64,000 nt of DNA from Streptomyces griseorubiginosus (GTDB lineage Bacteria; Actinomycetota; Actinomycetes; Streptomycetales; Streptomycetaceae), in the NCBI RefSeq assembly GCF_017614965.1, contig NZ_WVUG01000007.1:1-64000 (forward strand), written 5' to 3'. The notes below the pieces were generated by a model, which was given only the letters and a program-made list of their open reading frames with translations, ran no database searches and was not told the origin of the DNA. The first letter of the stretch is position 1. Each line of letters starts with the position of its first letter. Shown piece after piece: positions 44,414 through 53,261 of the stretch. A program made the position numbers and the translations under genes.

Positions 44414-44449
44414 GGCGGCCTCCGGCGGACGGTGCCGGAGGCCGCCTTT
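44414..44449 (+). terminator. Intrinsic terminator after alkB
   Basis: Perfect 12-base arms GGCGGCCTCCGG (44414-44425) and CCGGAGGCCGCC (44435-44446), 9-base loop, then TTT. It lies 34 bases past the alkB stop and well before the MBL-fold gene at 44550. Confidence 0.85.
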
Positions 44450-44549
44450 CCCCTTCGTACCGTACTTTGGCGCGGACCCGACGGTTCCGGTCGGGCCGGG
44501 GTCTGCTTTGCTGAGGGCGTCGGGCACGGACTTCGGACACGGGGCGGTC

Positions 44550-45296
44550 ATGCGGGCGGACGTACGGCAGGTCACCGACGGCATTCACCTGGTGCACGGC
44601 AGCGACACCAACTGGGTGATCCTCAGCGAGGGCGACGAGGTCACCCTCGTCGACACCGGCTACCTCGGGGACCGGGAGCAGCTCCTCGCCTCGCTCACGG
44701 CGGTGGGCAGCGCCCCCGAGGCGGTCGCGGCCGTACTGATCACCCACGCCCACAACGACCACCTGGGCTCCGCGGAGTTCCTGCGCGACACCTACGACAC
44801 ACCGGTCTATCTGCACGAGGCCGAAGTGCCGCACGCCCGCCGGGAGTTCCTGCACCAGGTCACCGTGGGACAGATCGCGCGCAACGGCTGGCGCCCCGGC
44901 GTTCTGCCCTGGGCGCTGCACGCCCTGCGCTCCGGCGGCACCGCCGACGTGCCGGTCTCCGCTCCCGAGCCGTTTCCCACGACGGGCCCGCTGGATCTGC
45001 CGGGCCGGCCCGTGCCGGTGCACACCCCCGGGCACACCGACGGACACGCGGCCTTCCATCTCCCGCATCTCGGCGTGGTCGTCTCCGGGGACGCCCTGGC
45101 CACCGGCCACCCCACGTCCCGCATCCAGGGCCCCCAGCTGCTGCCCGACATGTTCCAGCACGAGCGGGCGCGGGCTCTCGCCTCGCTGGACGTCCTCGCC
45201 GCCCTCGACGGCGACCTGCTGCTGCCCGGGCACGGCCCGGCACTGCGCGGTCCGGTCCGTGAAGCGGCACTGCGGGCCAAGGAGCGCGCCCTTTAA
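44550..45296 (+). CDS. Metallo-beta-lactamase-fold hydrolase
   Basis: MBL-fold protein of 248 residues. Metal motif THAHNDHLG (HxHxDH), later VHTPGHTDGHAAFHL (His), VVVSGDALATGHPTS (bridging Asp) and LLLPGHGP (last His): all ligands present. Family members include glyoxalase II, lactonases and other thioester or lactone hydrolases; no subtype is clear. ATG 44550 is used; an in-frame TTG at 44508 would add 14 residues. The DUF4032 gene follows 41 bases later and may be in the same transcript. Confidence 0.9.
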   Translation: MRADVRQVTDGIHLVHGSDTNWVILSEGDEVTLVDTGYLGDREQLLASLTAVGSAPEAVAAVLITHAHNDHLGSAEFLRDTYDTPVYLHEAEVPHARREFLHQVTVGQIARNGWRPGVLPWALHALRSGGTADVPVSAPEPFPTTGPLDLPGRPVPVHTPGHTDGHAAFHLPHLGVVVSGDALATGHPTSRIQGPQLLPDMFQHERARALASLDVLAALDGDLLLPGHGPALRGPVREAALRAKERAL

Positions 45297-45337
45297 GGTG
45301 AAGTCACGATCACCCGCGAGGCAAGGACACGCACCTC

Positions 45338-46573
45338 ATGGCACTGCAGATCAGCGCGACGAACCCGGAGCACCCCGCGCTCCTGCTGGAACTGCCGTGG
45401 CAGCTGCCCCTGGAGGAGTGGCCGGAGGAGTATCTGGTCCCGCTGCCGCGCGGCATCTCCCGGCACGTGGTGCGCTACGCCCGCGCCGGCGACGAGGTGA
45501 TCGCCGTCAAGGAGCTCGCCGAACGCCCCGCCCTGCGCGAGTACGAGCTGCTGCGCGACCTGGACCGGCTCGGCATCCCCGCGGTGGACGCGCTGGCGGT
45601 GGTCACCGGGCGCACCGACGACGCGGGCGACCCTCTGGAGCCCGTGCTCATCACCCGGCATCTGCGCGGCTCGCAGCCGTACCGCTCGATGTTCGAGACG
45701 ACCATGCGGCCGGCCACCATGCACCGCCTCATGGACGCCCTCGCCGTGCTGCTGGTCCGCCTCCATCTGGCCGGCTTCGCCTGGGGCGACTGCTCCCTGT
45801 CCAACACCCTCTTCCGGCGCGACGCCGGCGCCTACGCCGCCTACCTCGTCGACGCCGAGACCGGCGACCTGCACCCCCAGCTCAGCACCGGGCAGCGGGA
45901 GTACGACCTCGACCTCGCCCGGGTCAACATCAGCGGCGAGCTGCTGGACCTGGAGGCGTCCGGGGCGCTGCACCCGTCGGTGGACCCGATCGAGTTCGGC
46001 ATGGAGATCTGCGCCCGGTACCGGGGCCTGTGGGACGAGCTGACCCGCACCTCCGTCTACCCGGCCGGCAAGTACCACTTCATAGAGCGCCGGATACGCC
46101 GTCTCAACGACCTCGGTTTCGACGTGGCCGAGATGCAGATCGAGCACTCCTCCAACGGCGACACCGTCACCTTCGTCCCCAAGGTCGTCGACGCCGGCCA
46201 CCACCAGCGCCAACTGCTGCGCCTGACGGGCCTGGACACCGAGGAGAACCAGGCCCGGCGGCTGCTGAACGACCTGGAGAGCTGGATGGCCACCCAGGAC
46301 GACTACGCCCCGGGCGACCCGCTCGCCGCACGCCCGGAGGTGCTGGCCCACCGCTGGGTGCGCGACGTCTTCCGGCCGACGGTCCGGGCCGTGCCGCCCG
46401 AGCTGCGCGGCACGATGGACGCCGCCGAGATCTACCACCAGCTGCTCGAACACCGCTGGTACCTGTCCGAGCGGGCACAGCAGGACATCGGGCTGGACAC
46501 GGCGGTCCAGGACTACATCGCGAACATCCTCCCCAAGGCCCGCGAGACGCTCCAGCCCGCCACCGCCGAGTGA
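45338..46573 (+). CDS. DUF4032 protein with lipopolysaccharide-kinase-like domain
   Basis: Protein of 411 residues. The N-terminal ~220 residues look like an RIO/Kdo kinase-like fold: VIAVKELAERPALREYELL (Lys, Glu), LHLAGFAWGDCSLSNTLF in place of HxD-x4-N, and YLVDAETGD in place of DFG. The C-terminal ~190 residues are the DUF4032 region. This two-part arrangement is common in actinobacteria; function unknown. The catalytic loop has GDCSLSN, so kinase activity is plausible. ATG 45338 follows a weak AAGGA. Converges on the Usp gene with one base between the stops. Confidence 0.86.
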   Translation: MALQISATNPEHPALLLELPWQLPLEEWPEEYLVPLPRGISRHVVRYARAGDEVIAVKELAERPALREYELLRDLDRLGIPAVDALAVVTGRTDDAGDPLEPVLITRHLRGSQPYRSMFETTMRPATMHRLMDALAVLLVRLHLAGFAWGDCSLSNTLFRRDAGAYAAYLVDAETGDLHPQLSTGQREYDLDLARVNISGELLDLEASGALHPSVDPIEFGMEICARYRGLWDELTRTSVYPAGKYHFIERRIRRLNDLGFDVAEMQIEHSSNGDTVTFVPKVVDAGHHQRQLLRLTGLDTEENQARRLLNDLESWMATQDDYAPGDPLAARPEVLAHRWVRDVFRPTVRAVPPELRGTMDAAEIYHQLLEHRWYLSERAQQDIGLDTAVQDYIANILPKARETLQPATAE

Positions 46574-46574
46574 C

Positions 46575-47447
46575 TCAGGCGTGCGGGACCACGGCCACCG
46601 GGCAGCCCGCGTGGTGCAGCACCCCGTGCGCCACCGAGCCGATGCGCGCCCCGACGGCCGTACGGTGCGCACGGCGCCCGACAACCATCAGCTGGGCCCG
46701 CGCGGCCACCGACAGCAGCACCTGCGCGGCACTGCCCATCTCGACGTGCTCGACCACGGGCACGTCCGGGAAGCGCTCCCGCCACGGCGCGACCGCCGCC
46801 GCCAGCGCCTTCTTCTCGAACGGCTCCAGTCCGCCCGCCTCGTCGAGGAGGTGCATCGAGCCGGGGCTGTAGGCGAACACCGGGGGTAGCGTCCAGGCCC
46901 GTACCACCCGCACGCCGGCCCCGCGGGCGGCCGCCGTCTCGAAGGCGAACCGCAGCGCCTCGGCGCTGTCCTCCGCCTCGCCCTGCTGGCCGACGACGAT
47001 CTCGCGGCCCGCCGCCTCGGCGGTGGGCTGGTCGTCGGCCCGCACCAGTACCACCGGCCGGGCGGTCTCGGCGATGACCTGCTGTCCCACGGATCCGAGC
47101 AGGAAGCCGACGACCGGCCCGTAGCCGCGTGAGCCCAGCACCAGCATCTCGGCGTCCGCCGCCGCGGCGACGAGCGTGTCGACCGTCTCCCCCTCCAGCA
47201 CCTCGGTGCCGACCTCGAGGCCGGTGTGGCGGGCGGTGACGGCCTTGGCCGCCTCGCCCACCGCGTCCCGCACCCACCCCTGCTGCGTCTGCCGGTCCGC
47301 CGCGTCGATCGCGTCGTACGGCTGGAACCGCCAGGCCTGCACCACCCGCAGAGCCAGCCCCCGACGGACCGCCTCCCTGGCCGCCCAGTCCAGCGCGGCC
47401 AGGCTCTCCTCGGTTCCGTCGACCCCTGCGGTGATCGGGCGCGTCAT
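46575..47447 (-). CDS. Universal stress protein (tandem Usp domains)
   Basis: Protein of 290 residues with two Usp domains. The first (~1-140) ends with VLGSRGYGPVVGFLLGS, a full G-x2-G-x9-G-S ATP-binding motif; the second (~150-290) has VVGRRAHRTAVGARIGS, where the second Gly is Ala. ATG 47447 has GGGAGG upstream. Usp proteins of this kind respond to starvation, hypoxia or redox stress in actinobacteria (DosR regulon in mycobacteria). Divergent from the VOC gene with 60 bases between. Confidence 0.92.
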   Translation of the reverse strand: MTRPITAGVDGTEESLAALDWAAREAVRRGLALRVVQAWRFQPYDAIDAADRQTQQGWVRDAVGEAAKAVTARHTGLEVGTEVLEGETVDTLVAAAADAEMLVLGSRGYGPVVGFLLGSVGQQVIAETARPVVLVRADDQPTAEAAGREIVVGQQGEAEDSAEALRFAFETAAARGAGVRVVRAWTLPPVFAYSPGSMHLLDEAGGLEPFEKKALAAAVAPWRERFPDVPVVEHVEMGSAAQVLLSVAARAQLMVVGRRAHRTAVGARIGSVAHGVLHHAGCPVAVVPHA

Positions 47448-47507
47448 GCGGATGCCTCCCAGTGTCGTGGTCACGTCGTCGGCGACAGTCTTCTCTACTC
47501 TTGCCCC

Positions 47508-47864
47508 ATGACCTTGGAATGGGAGCAAGTGATCGTCGACGCCGCCGATCCCGTCGCCCTCGGACGGTGGTGGACCGAGGCGCTCGGGTGGGTCGTGGTC
47601 AACGACGCGGCCGACGAGTTCGAGATCCGCCCCGAGAAGGACCGTCTGCCGGGGCTGCTGTTCGTACCGGTGCCGGAGGCCAAGACGGTCAAGAACCGGC
47701 TGCATCTGGACTTCCGTCCCGACGACCGCGACGCCGAGGTGACCCGGCTGCTGGCCCTCGGCGCACGGCACGCGGACGTCGGACAGTCCGGCGACGAGTC
47801 GTGGGTGGTTCTGGTGGACCCGGAGGGCAACGAGTTCTGCGTGCTCGGTTCACGGCGGAACTGA
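47508..47864 (+). CDS. VOC-family protein (glyoxalase-like)
   Basis: Protein of 118 residues with the single-repeat-pair VOC layout: WEQVIVDAADPVALGRWWTEAL at the start, RLHLDFRPDDRDAEVTRLLA in the middle and VVLVDPEGNEFCVL at the end (Glu in PEGNEF is a typical metal ligand). Function cannot be assigned; many act in antibiotic resistance or dioxygenation. The start ATG 47508 has no clear ribosome-binding site. Tail to tail with the SDR gene. Confidence 0.85.
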   Translation: MTLEWEQVIVDAADPVALGRWWTEALGWVVVNDAADEFEIRPEKDRLPGLLFVPVPEAKTVKNRLHLDFRPDDRDAEVTRLLALGARHADVGQSGDESWVVLVDPEGNEFCVLGSRRN

Positions 47865-47888
47865 ACCGGCCGGAGGGCGGGTTGGCGC

Positions 47889-48821
47889 TCAGTCGCCTTC
47901 GGTGAAGTAGGTGCCCGCCGCGAACTCGTCGAGCAGTCCAGGGCCGGTCGGCTCCCAGCCGAGGACGCTGCGGGTCGTGCGCGTGGACGCCGGGAGGTCA
48001 CGGGCGATCACCGTGGCCAGGAACGGACCGAAGTGGGACCGCACGTCGTCGAGCGGCACGCTCTTGACGGGCAGTCCGAGGCCGTCACCGATGCCCTGCG
48101 CGATCTCCCGCAGCGGTGTCCCCTCACCCTCGACCGCGTGCCACCGGGTACCGGCCGGCGCCTTCTCCAGCACCAGCCGGAAGAGGCGGGCCACGTCCAG
48201 CGTGTGCACGGCCGGCCACCGGTTCGCCCCGTCCCCGGGGTAACCGGCGAAGCCCTTCTGCCGGGCGATGGCGACCAGCATGGGGGTCAGGCCATGGCGG
48301 TCACGGCTGCTGTGGGTGATGGGCGGGATCCGGACGACCGCGGAGCGCACGCCGCGCTCGGCGAAGCCGACGACGGCGTTCTCGGAGTCGGCCCGGGCGC
48401 GCGGTGTGCCCGCCTCCTCCGGTGTGCTGGGCGGCGCGGCGTCCTCCTCCGTGAACGGCCGGCCAAGGCCCTCCGGCACACCCATGCCGGACGCGGTGAC
48501 CAGCGGTTTGCCGGTGCCGGTCAGCACGTCGCCGAGCGCGTGGACGACGGCGAGTTCCGTGCGGACGGCGGCGGCGAAGTCGGTCGACATCAGGTCGTGC
48601 TTGAAGGCGGCATGGATGATGCCCTCGGACTCGGCGGCGGCCTCCCGCAGACCGTCGAGGTCGTCGAGATCACCGCGGCGCACGGTCGCGCCGAGAGCGG
48701 CGACGGCCGCCGCGGAGGTGTCCGAGCGGGCGAGGCCGACGACCTCGTGCCCGGCCGCGAGGAGGTCGGCCACGACGGCCGAACCGATGTGTCCGGACGC
48801 GCCGGTGACGAAAACACGCAT
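47889..48821 (-). CDS. NAD-dependent epimerase/dehydratase-like SDR
   Basis: Extended SDR of 310 residues. Cofactor motif MRVFVTGASGHIGSAVVADL (TGxxGxxG), then GIIHAAFKHD and TASGMGVPEG; no clear Tyr-x3-Lys pair is visible, so the active-site pattern is atypical (possibly an NmrA-like binding role). ATG 48821 has AGGAG upstream. Divergent from a TetR gene across a 140-base region with three repeated operator-like sites, so expression is likely controlled by that TetR protein. Substrate unknown. Confidence 0.9.
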   Translation of the reverse strand: MRVFVTGASGHIGSAVVADLLAAGHEVVGLARSDTSAAAVAALGATVRRGDLDDLDGLREAAAESEGIIHAAFKHDLMSTDFAAAVRTELAVVHALGDVLTGTGKPLVTASGMGVPEGLGRPFTEEDAAPPSTPEEAGTPRARADSENAVVGFAERGVRSAVVRIPPITHSSRDRHGLTPMLVAIARQKGFAGYPGDGANRWPAVHTLDVARLFRLVLEKAPAGTRWHAVEGEGTPLREIAQGIGDGLGLPVKSVPLDDVRSHFGPFLATVIARDLPASTRTTRSVLGWEPTGPGLLDEFAAGTYFTEGD

Positions 48822-48860
48822 GGAGGCTCCTGGAGGAATGCGAGAAGATCCGGCCCCCGT

Positions 48861-48879
48861 GATGGGACCCGGTCTCATC
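48861..48879. promoter_or_regulatory. Operator candidate 1 (SDR/TetR region)
   Basis: GATGGGACCCGGTCTCATC: 9-base arms paired in 8 of 9 positions around one C. Nearest to the SDR gene. Confidence 0.6.
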
Positions 48880-48892
48880 ACCGTAGCAAGGT

Positions 48893-48911
48893 GATGAGAC
48901 TTGGTGCCATC
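48893..48911. promoter_or_regulatory. Operator candidate 2 (SDR/TetR region)
   Basis: GATGAGACTTGGTGCCATC: same 19-base frame as candidate 1, 32 bases further on. Its first half also forms with candidate 1 a perfect 11-base inverted repeat (48872-48882 with 48890-48900). Confidence 0.55.
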
Positions 48912-48926
48912 ACTTCGGGGCAAAGT

Positions 48927-48945
48927 CATGGGACTTGGTCCTGTC
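48927..48945. promoter_or_regulatory. Operator candidate 3 (SDR/TetR region)
   Basis: CATGGGACTTGGTCCTGTC: third 19-base copy, 34 bases after candidate 2 and immediately upstream of a TAGGAT hexamer (48949-48954) that could be the TetR gene's -10. Confidence 0.5.
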
Positions 48946-48961
48946 GCCTAGGATGGGCCCC

Positions 48962-49555
48962 ATGGCCCGATGGGAACCGAACGCACGCGAACGCCTGGAG
49001 CGCGCCGCACTCGCCCTGTTCGTCGAGCGCGGGTACGACGCCACCACCGTCGCCGAGATCGCGGACCGCGCGGGACTGACCAAGAGCACCTTCTTCCGGC
49101 ACTTCGCCGACAAGCGCGAGGTCGTCTTCGGCGGCCGGGACCAGCTGGCGGAGCGTTTCGCCGAGGTTGTCCGCGGCGCGCCGCCGGAGACCACCGTCGC
49201 CGGATGCCTGACCGCGGCGCTGGAGTCCGTCGCCCATGTGTTCACACCGGAACGCCAGGATCTGGCCCGGCAGCGGCGGGCGGTGACCACGGCCCACACC
49301 GAGCTCCGGGAACGCGAACTGCTCAAGCTCGCCCGGCTCTCCGAGGCCGTCGGCGAAGCGCTGCGCGACAGGGGCGTCGACGACACGACCTCACGCCTGG
49401 CCGCCGAGATGGGCGTCCTCGCCTTCACCACGGCCTTCGCGCGCTGGACCGAGCCCGGCAACGAACAGCCGTACACCGAGATCGCGCACACCGCCCTGCG
49501 CGACCTGCAGGACCGCGCCGCCGCCCTCGGTACCGAGGCCACAGCGAGCGCTTGA
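48962..49555 (+). CDS. TetR-family regulator
   Basis: Regulator of 197 residues. Helix-turn-helix: RERLERAALALFVERGYDAT and AEIADRAGLTKSTFFRHFAD; the C-terminal ligand domain is the short TetR form. ATG 48962 has AGGATGG close by, and a TAGGAT -10-like hexamer ends eight bases before the ATG, so a leaderless transcript is possible. Divergent from the SDR gene; three repeated 19-bp sites in between are its likely operators. Confidence 0.92.
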   Translation: MARWEPNARERLERAALALFVERGYDATTVAEIADRAGLTKSTFFRHFADKREVVFGGRDQLAERFAEVVRGAPPETTVAGCLTAALESVAHVFTPERQDLARQRRAVTTAHTELRERELLKLARLSEAVGEALRDRGVDDTTSRLAAEMGVLAFTTAFARWTEPGNEQPYTEIAHTALRDLQDRAAALGTEATASA

Positions 49556-49690
49556 ATCCGGAGCGGCAGTCGATCTTCACACCGGCTTCTTTATCCCGGA
49601 GCGAACCAGGGCGATCGAACATACGATGGGCGGGAGCCGGCGCGGTACGGGGACGCCGTGCCGTCAGTCCGACCTCGGGGTGGGAGACGT

Positions 49691-51363
49691 ATGGCACAGG
49701 CGTCCGACGCAGCGCGGACCGTCATCATGACCGTGGACGACGACCCGGGAGTGTCCCGGGCCGTCGCCCGGGACCTGCGGCGCCGCTACGGCGCGTCGTA
49801 CCGGATCGTCCGCGCGGAGTCCGGCGAGTCCGCGCTGGACGCGCTGCGGGAGCTGAAGCTGCGCGGTGATCTCGTGGCGGTGATCCTGGCGGACTACCGC
49901 ATGCCGCAGATGAACGGCATCGAGTTCCTGGAGCAGGCGCTCGACGTGTATCCGGGCGCGCGGCGGGTGCTGCTGACCGCGTACGCGGACACGAACGCGG
50001 CGATCGACGCGATCAACGTCGTCGATCTCGACCACTATCTGCTCAAGCCGTGGGATCCGCCGGAGGAGAAGCTCTACCCGGTGCTGGACGACCTGCTGGA
50101 GGCGTGGCGGTGCAGTGACTTCCGCTCGGTGCCCAGCACCAAGGTCGTCGGCCACCGCTGGTCGGCGCGCTCCTCCGACGTGCGGGAGTTCCTGGCCCGC
50201 AACCAGGTGCCCTACCGCTGGTACTCGGCCGAGGAGCCCGAGGGGCAGCGGCTGTTGGCGGCGGCCGGGCAGGACGGACAGCGGCTTCCGCTCGTGATCA
50301 CCGCGGAGGGCACGATTCTGGTCGAGCCGGAGGCACCCGAACTGGCCGCGCAGGTGGGGCTCGCGACGACACCGGCCGCGGACTTCTACGACCTCGTCGT
50401 CATCGGCGGCGGACCCGCCGGACTGGGGGCCGCCGTGTACGGGGCCTCGGAGGGGCTGCGGACCGTGCTGGTGGAGCGGTCGGCGACCGGCGGACAGGCC
50501 GGGCAGAGTTCCCGGATCGAGAACTACCTCGGCTTCCCCGACGGCGTGTCGGGGGCTCAGCTCACCGACCGGGCCCGCAGGCAGGCCGCGAAGTTCGGCG
50601 CCGAGATCCTCACCGCGCGCGAGGTGACGGGACTCGAGGTCAACGGCGGTGCGCGGACCGTACGGTTCTCCGACGGGTCGGCGGTCGCCGCGCACAGCGT
50701 GATCCTGGCGACCGGCGTGTCGTACCGGCAGTTGGAGGCACCGGGGTGCACCGACCTGACCGGCTGCGGGGTGTTCTACGGCTCGGCGCTGACCGAGGCG
50801 GCCTCCTGCCAGGGGCAGGACGTGTACATCGTCGGCGGCGCCAACTCCGCCGGGCAGGCGGCGATGTACCTGTCGCGCGGCGCCAAGTCGGTGACCCTGC
50901 TGGTGCGCGGCGCGGACCTGTCCGCTTCGATGTCCTACTACCTGATCCAGCAGATCAACGAGGCGCCCAACATCTCGGTGCGGGCGCGGACCGTCGTCGA
51001 GTCGGCGCACGGCTCCGACCACCTGGAACAGCTCACCCTGCGCGACATGGACACCGGGGAGACCGAACTGGTCGACGCGCAGTGGATGTTCGTGTTCATC
51101 GGCGCCGCCCCGCTCACCAACTGGCTGGACGGCACCGTGCTGCGCGACGAGCACGGGTTCATCCTGGCCGGGCCCGACCTGACCGCCGACGGACGGCCGC
51201 CGGCGGACTGGGAGCTGGACCGGCCGCCGTACCACCTGGAGACCAACATTCCCGGCGTGTTCGTGGCGGGCGACGCGCGCGCCGAGTCCGCCAAGCGCGT
51301 CGCGTCCGCCGTCGGAGAGGGAGCCATGGCCGTGATGCTCGTCCACCGTTATCTGGAGCAGTC

Positions 51364-51367
<4 letters not shown>
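49691..51367 (+). CDS. Response-regulator receiver fused to thioredoxin-reductase-like flavoprotein
   Basis: Fusion of 558 residues. Residues ~10-130 are a receiver domain (MTVDDDPGV acidic patch, phospho-acceptor Asp68 in ILADYRMPQMNG, LLTAYADTNAAI, HYLLKPWD). Residues ~150-230 form a small thioredoxin/glutaredoxin-like linker (VREFLARNQVPYRWYS). Residues ~240-558 are a thioredoxin reductase-type FAD/NAD(P) domain (LVVIGGGPAGLGAAVY, ATGGQAGQSSRIENYLGFP, GVFVAGDARAES). The redox CxxC of true reductases is absent: the segment reads GCGVFYGSALTEA. ATG 49691 has GGGAG. It is coupled to a histidine kinase (GTGA) and a UBP-finger gene. The kinase would phosphorylate Asp68 and so control the flavoenzyme. 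Confidence 0.93.
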
Positions 51368-52817
<1,450 letters not shown>

Positions 52818-52821
<4 letters not shown>

Positions 52822-53171
52822 CCAGCGCCAACGGAATCGACCCCAGCGTCCCGCCGAGCGGCAGCGGGTGCGTCGAGTGCGACGCGGCGGGCGGCTGGTG
52901 GTTCCATCTGCGGCGCTGCGCGCAGTGCGGGCACGTGGGCTGTTGCGACGACTCCCCCTCCAAGCACGCGACCGCGCACTACCGGGAGACCGGGCACCCG
53001 GTGATCCGCAGCTTCGAGCCGGGCGAGGAGTGGTTCTGGGACTTCGACAGCTCACAGCTGTACGAGTCGGGCCCCGACCTCGCGCCGCCCGCCGCCCACC
53101 CCGAGGACCAGCCCGCACCCGGGCCGGCGGGACGGGTCCCGGCGGACTGGGCGCGGGTGTTGCGGTCCTGA
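52818..53171 (+). CDS. UBP-type zinc finger protein
   Basis: Protein of 117 residues. Zinc-binding pattern: GCVECDAAGGWWFHLRRCAQCGHVGCCDDSPSKHATAHYRETGHPV, i.e. Cys18/Cys21, Cys34/Cys37, a further Cys and three His, as in the ubiquitin-carboxyl-tail-binding ZnF-UBP of deubiquitinases and HDAC6. The C-terminal half is Pro/Ala/Asp-rich. ATG 52818 overlaps the kinase stop as ATGA, so it belongs to the same operon. In bacteria its ligand is unknown; one idea is binding a free C-terminal peptide tail such as that of a ubiquitin-like or partner protein. Confidence 0.88.
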
Positions 53172-53261
53172 CCCCTCCGACGGCCTCGCACGCCCCGTCA
53201 CGTCCGGTCCGGCAACCTCTGTCCCAGCCGCGCTGTCAGTGCCGCGTGCCAGGATGGATGC

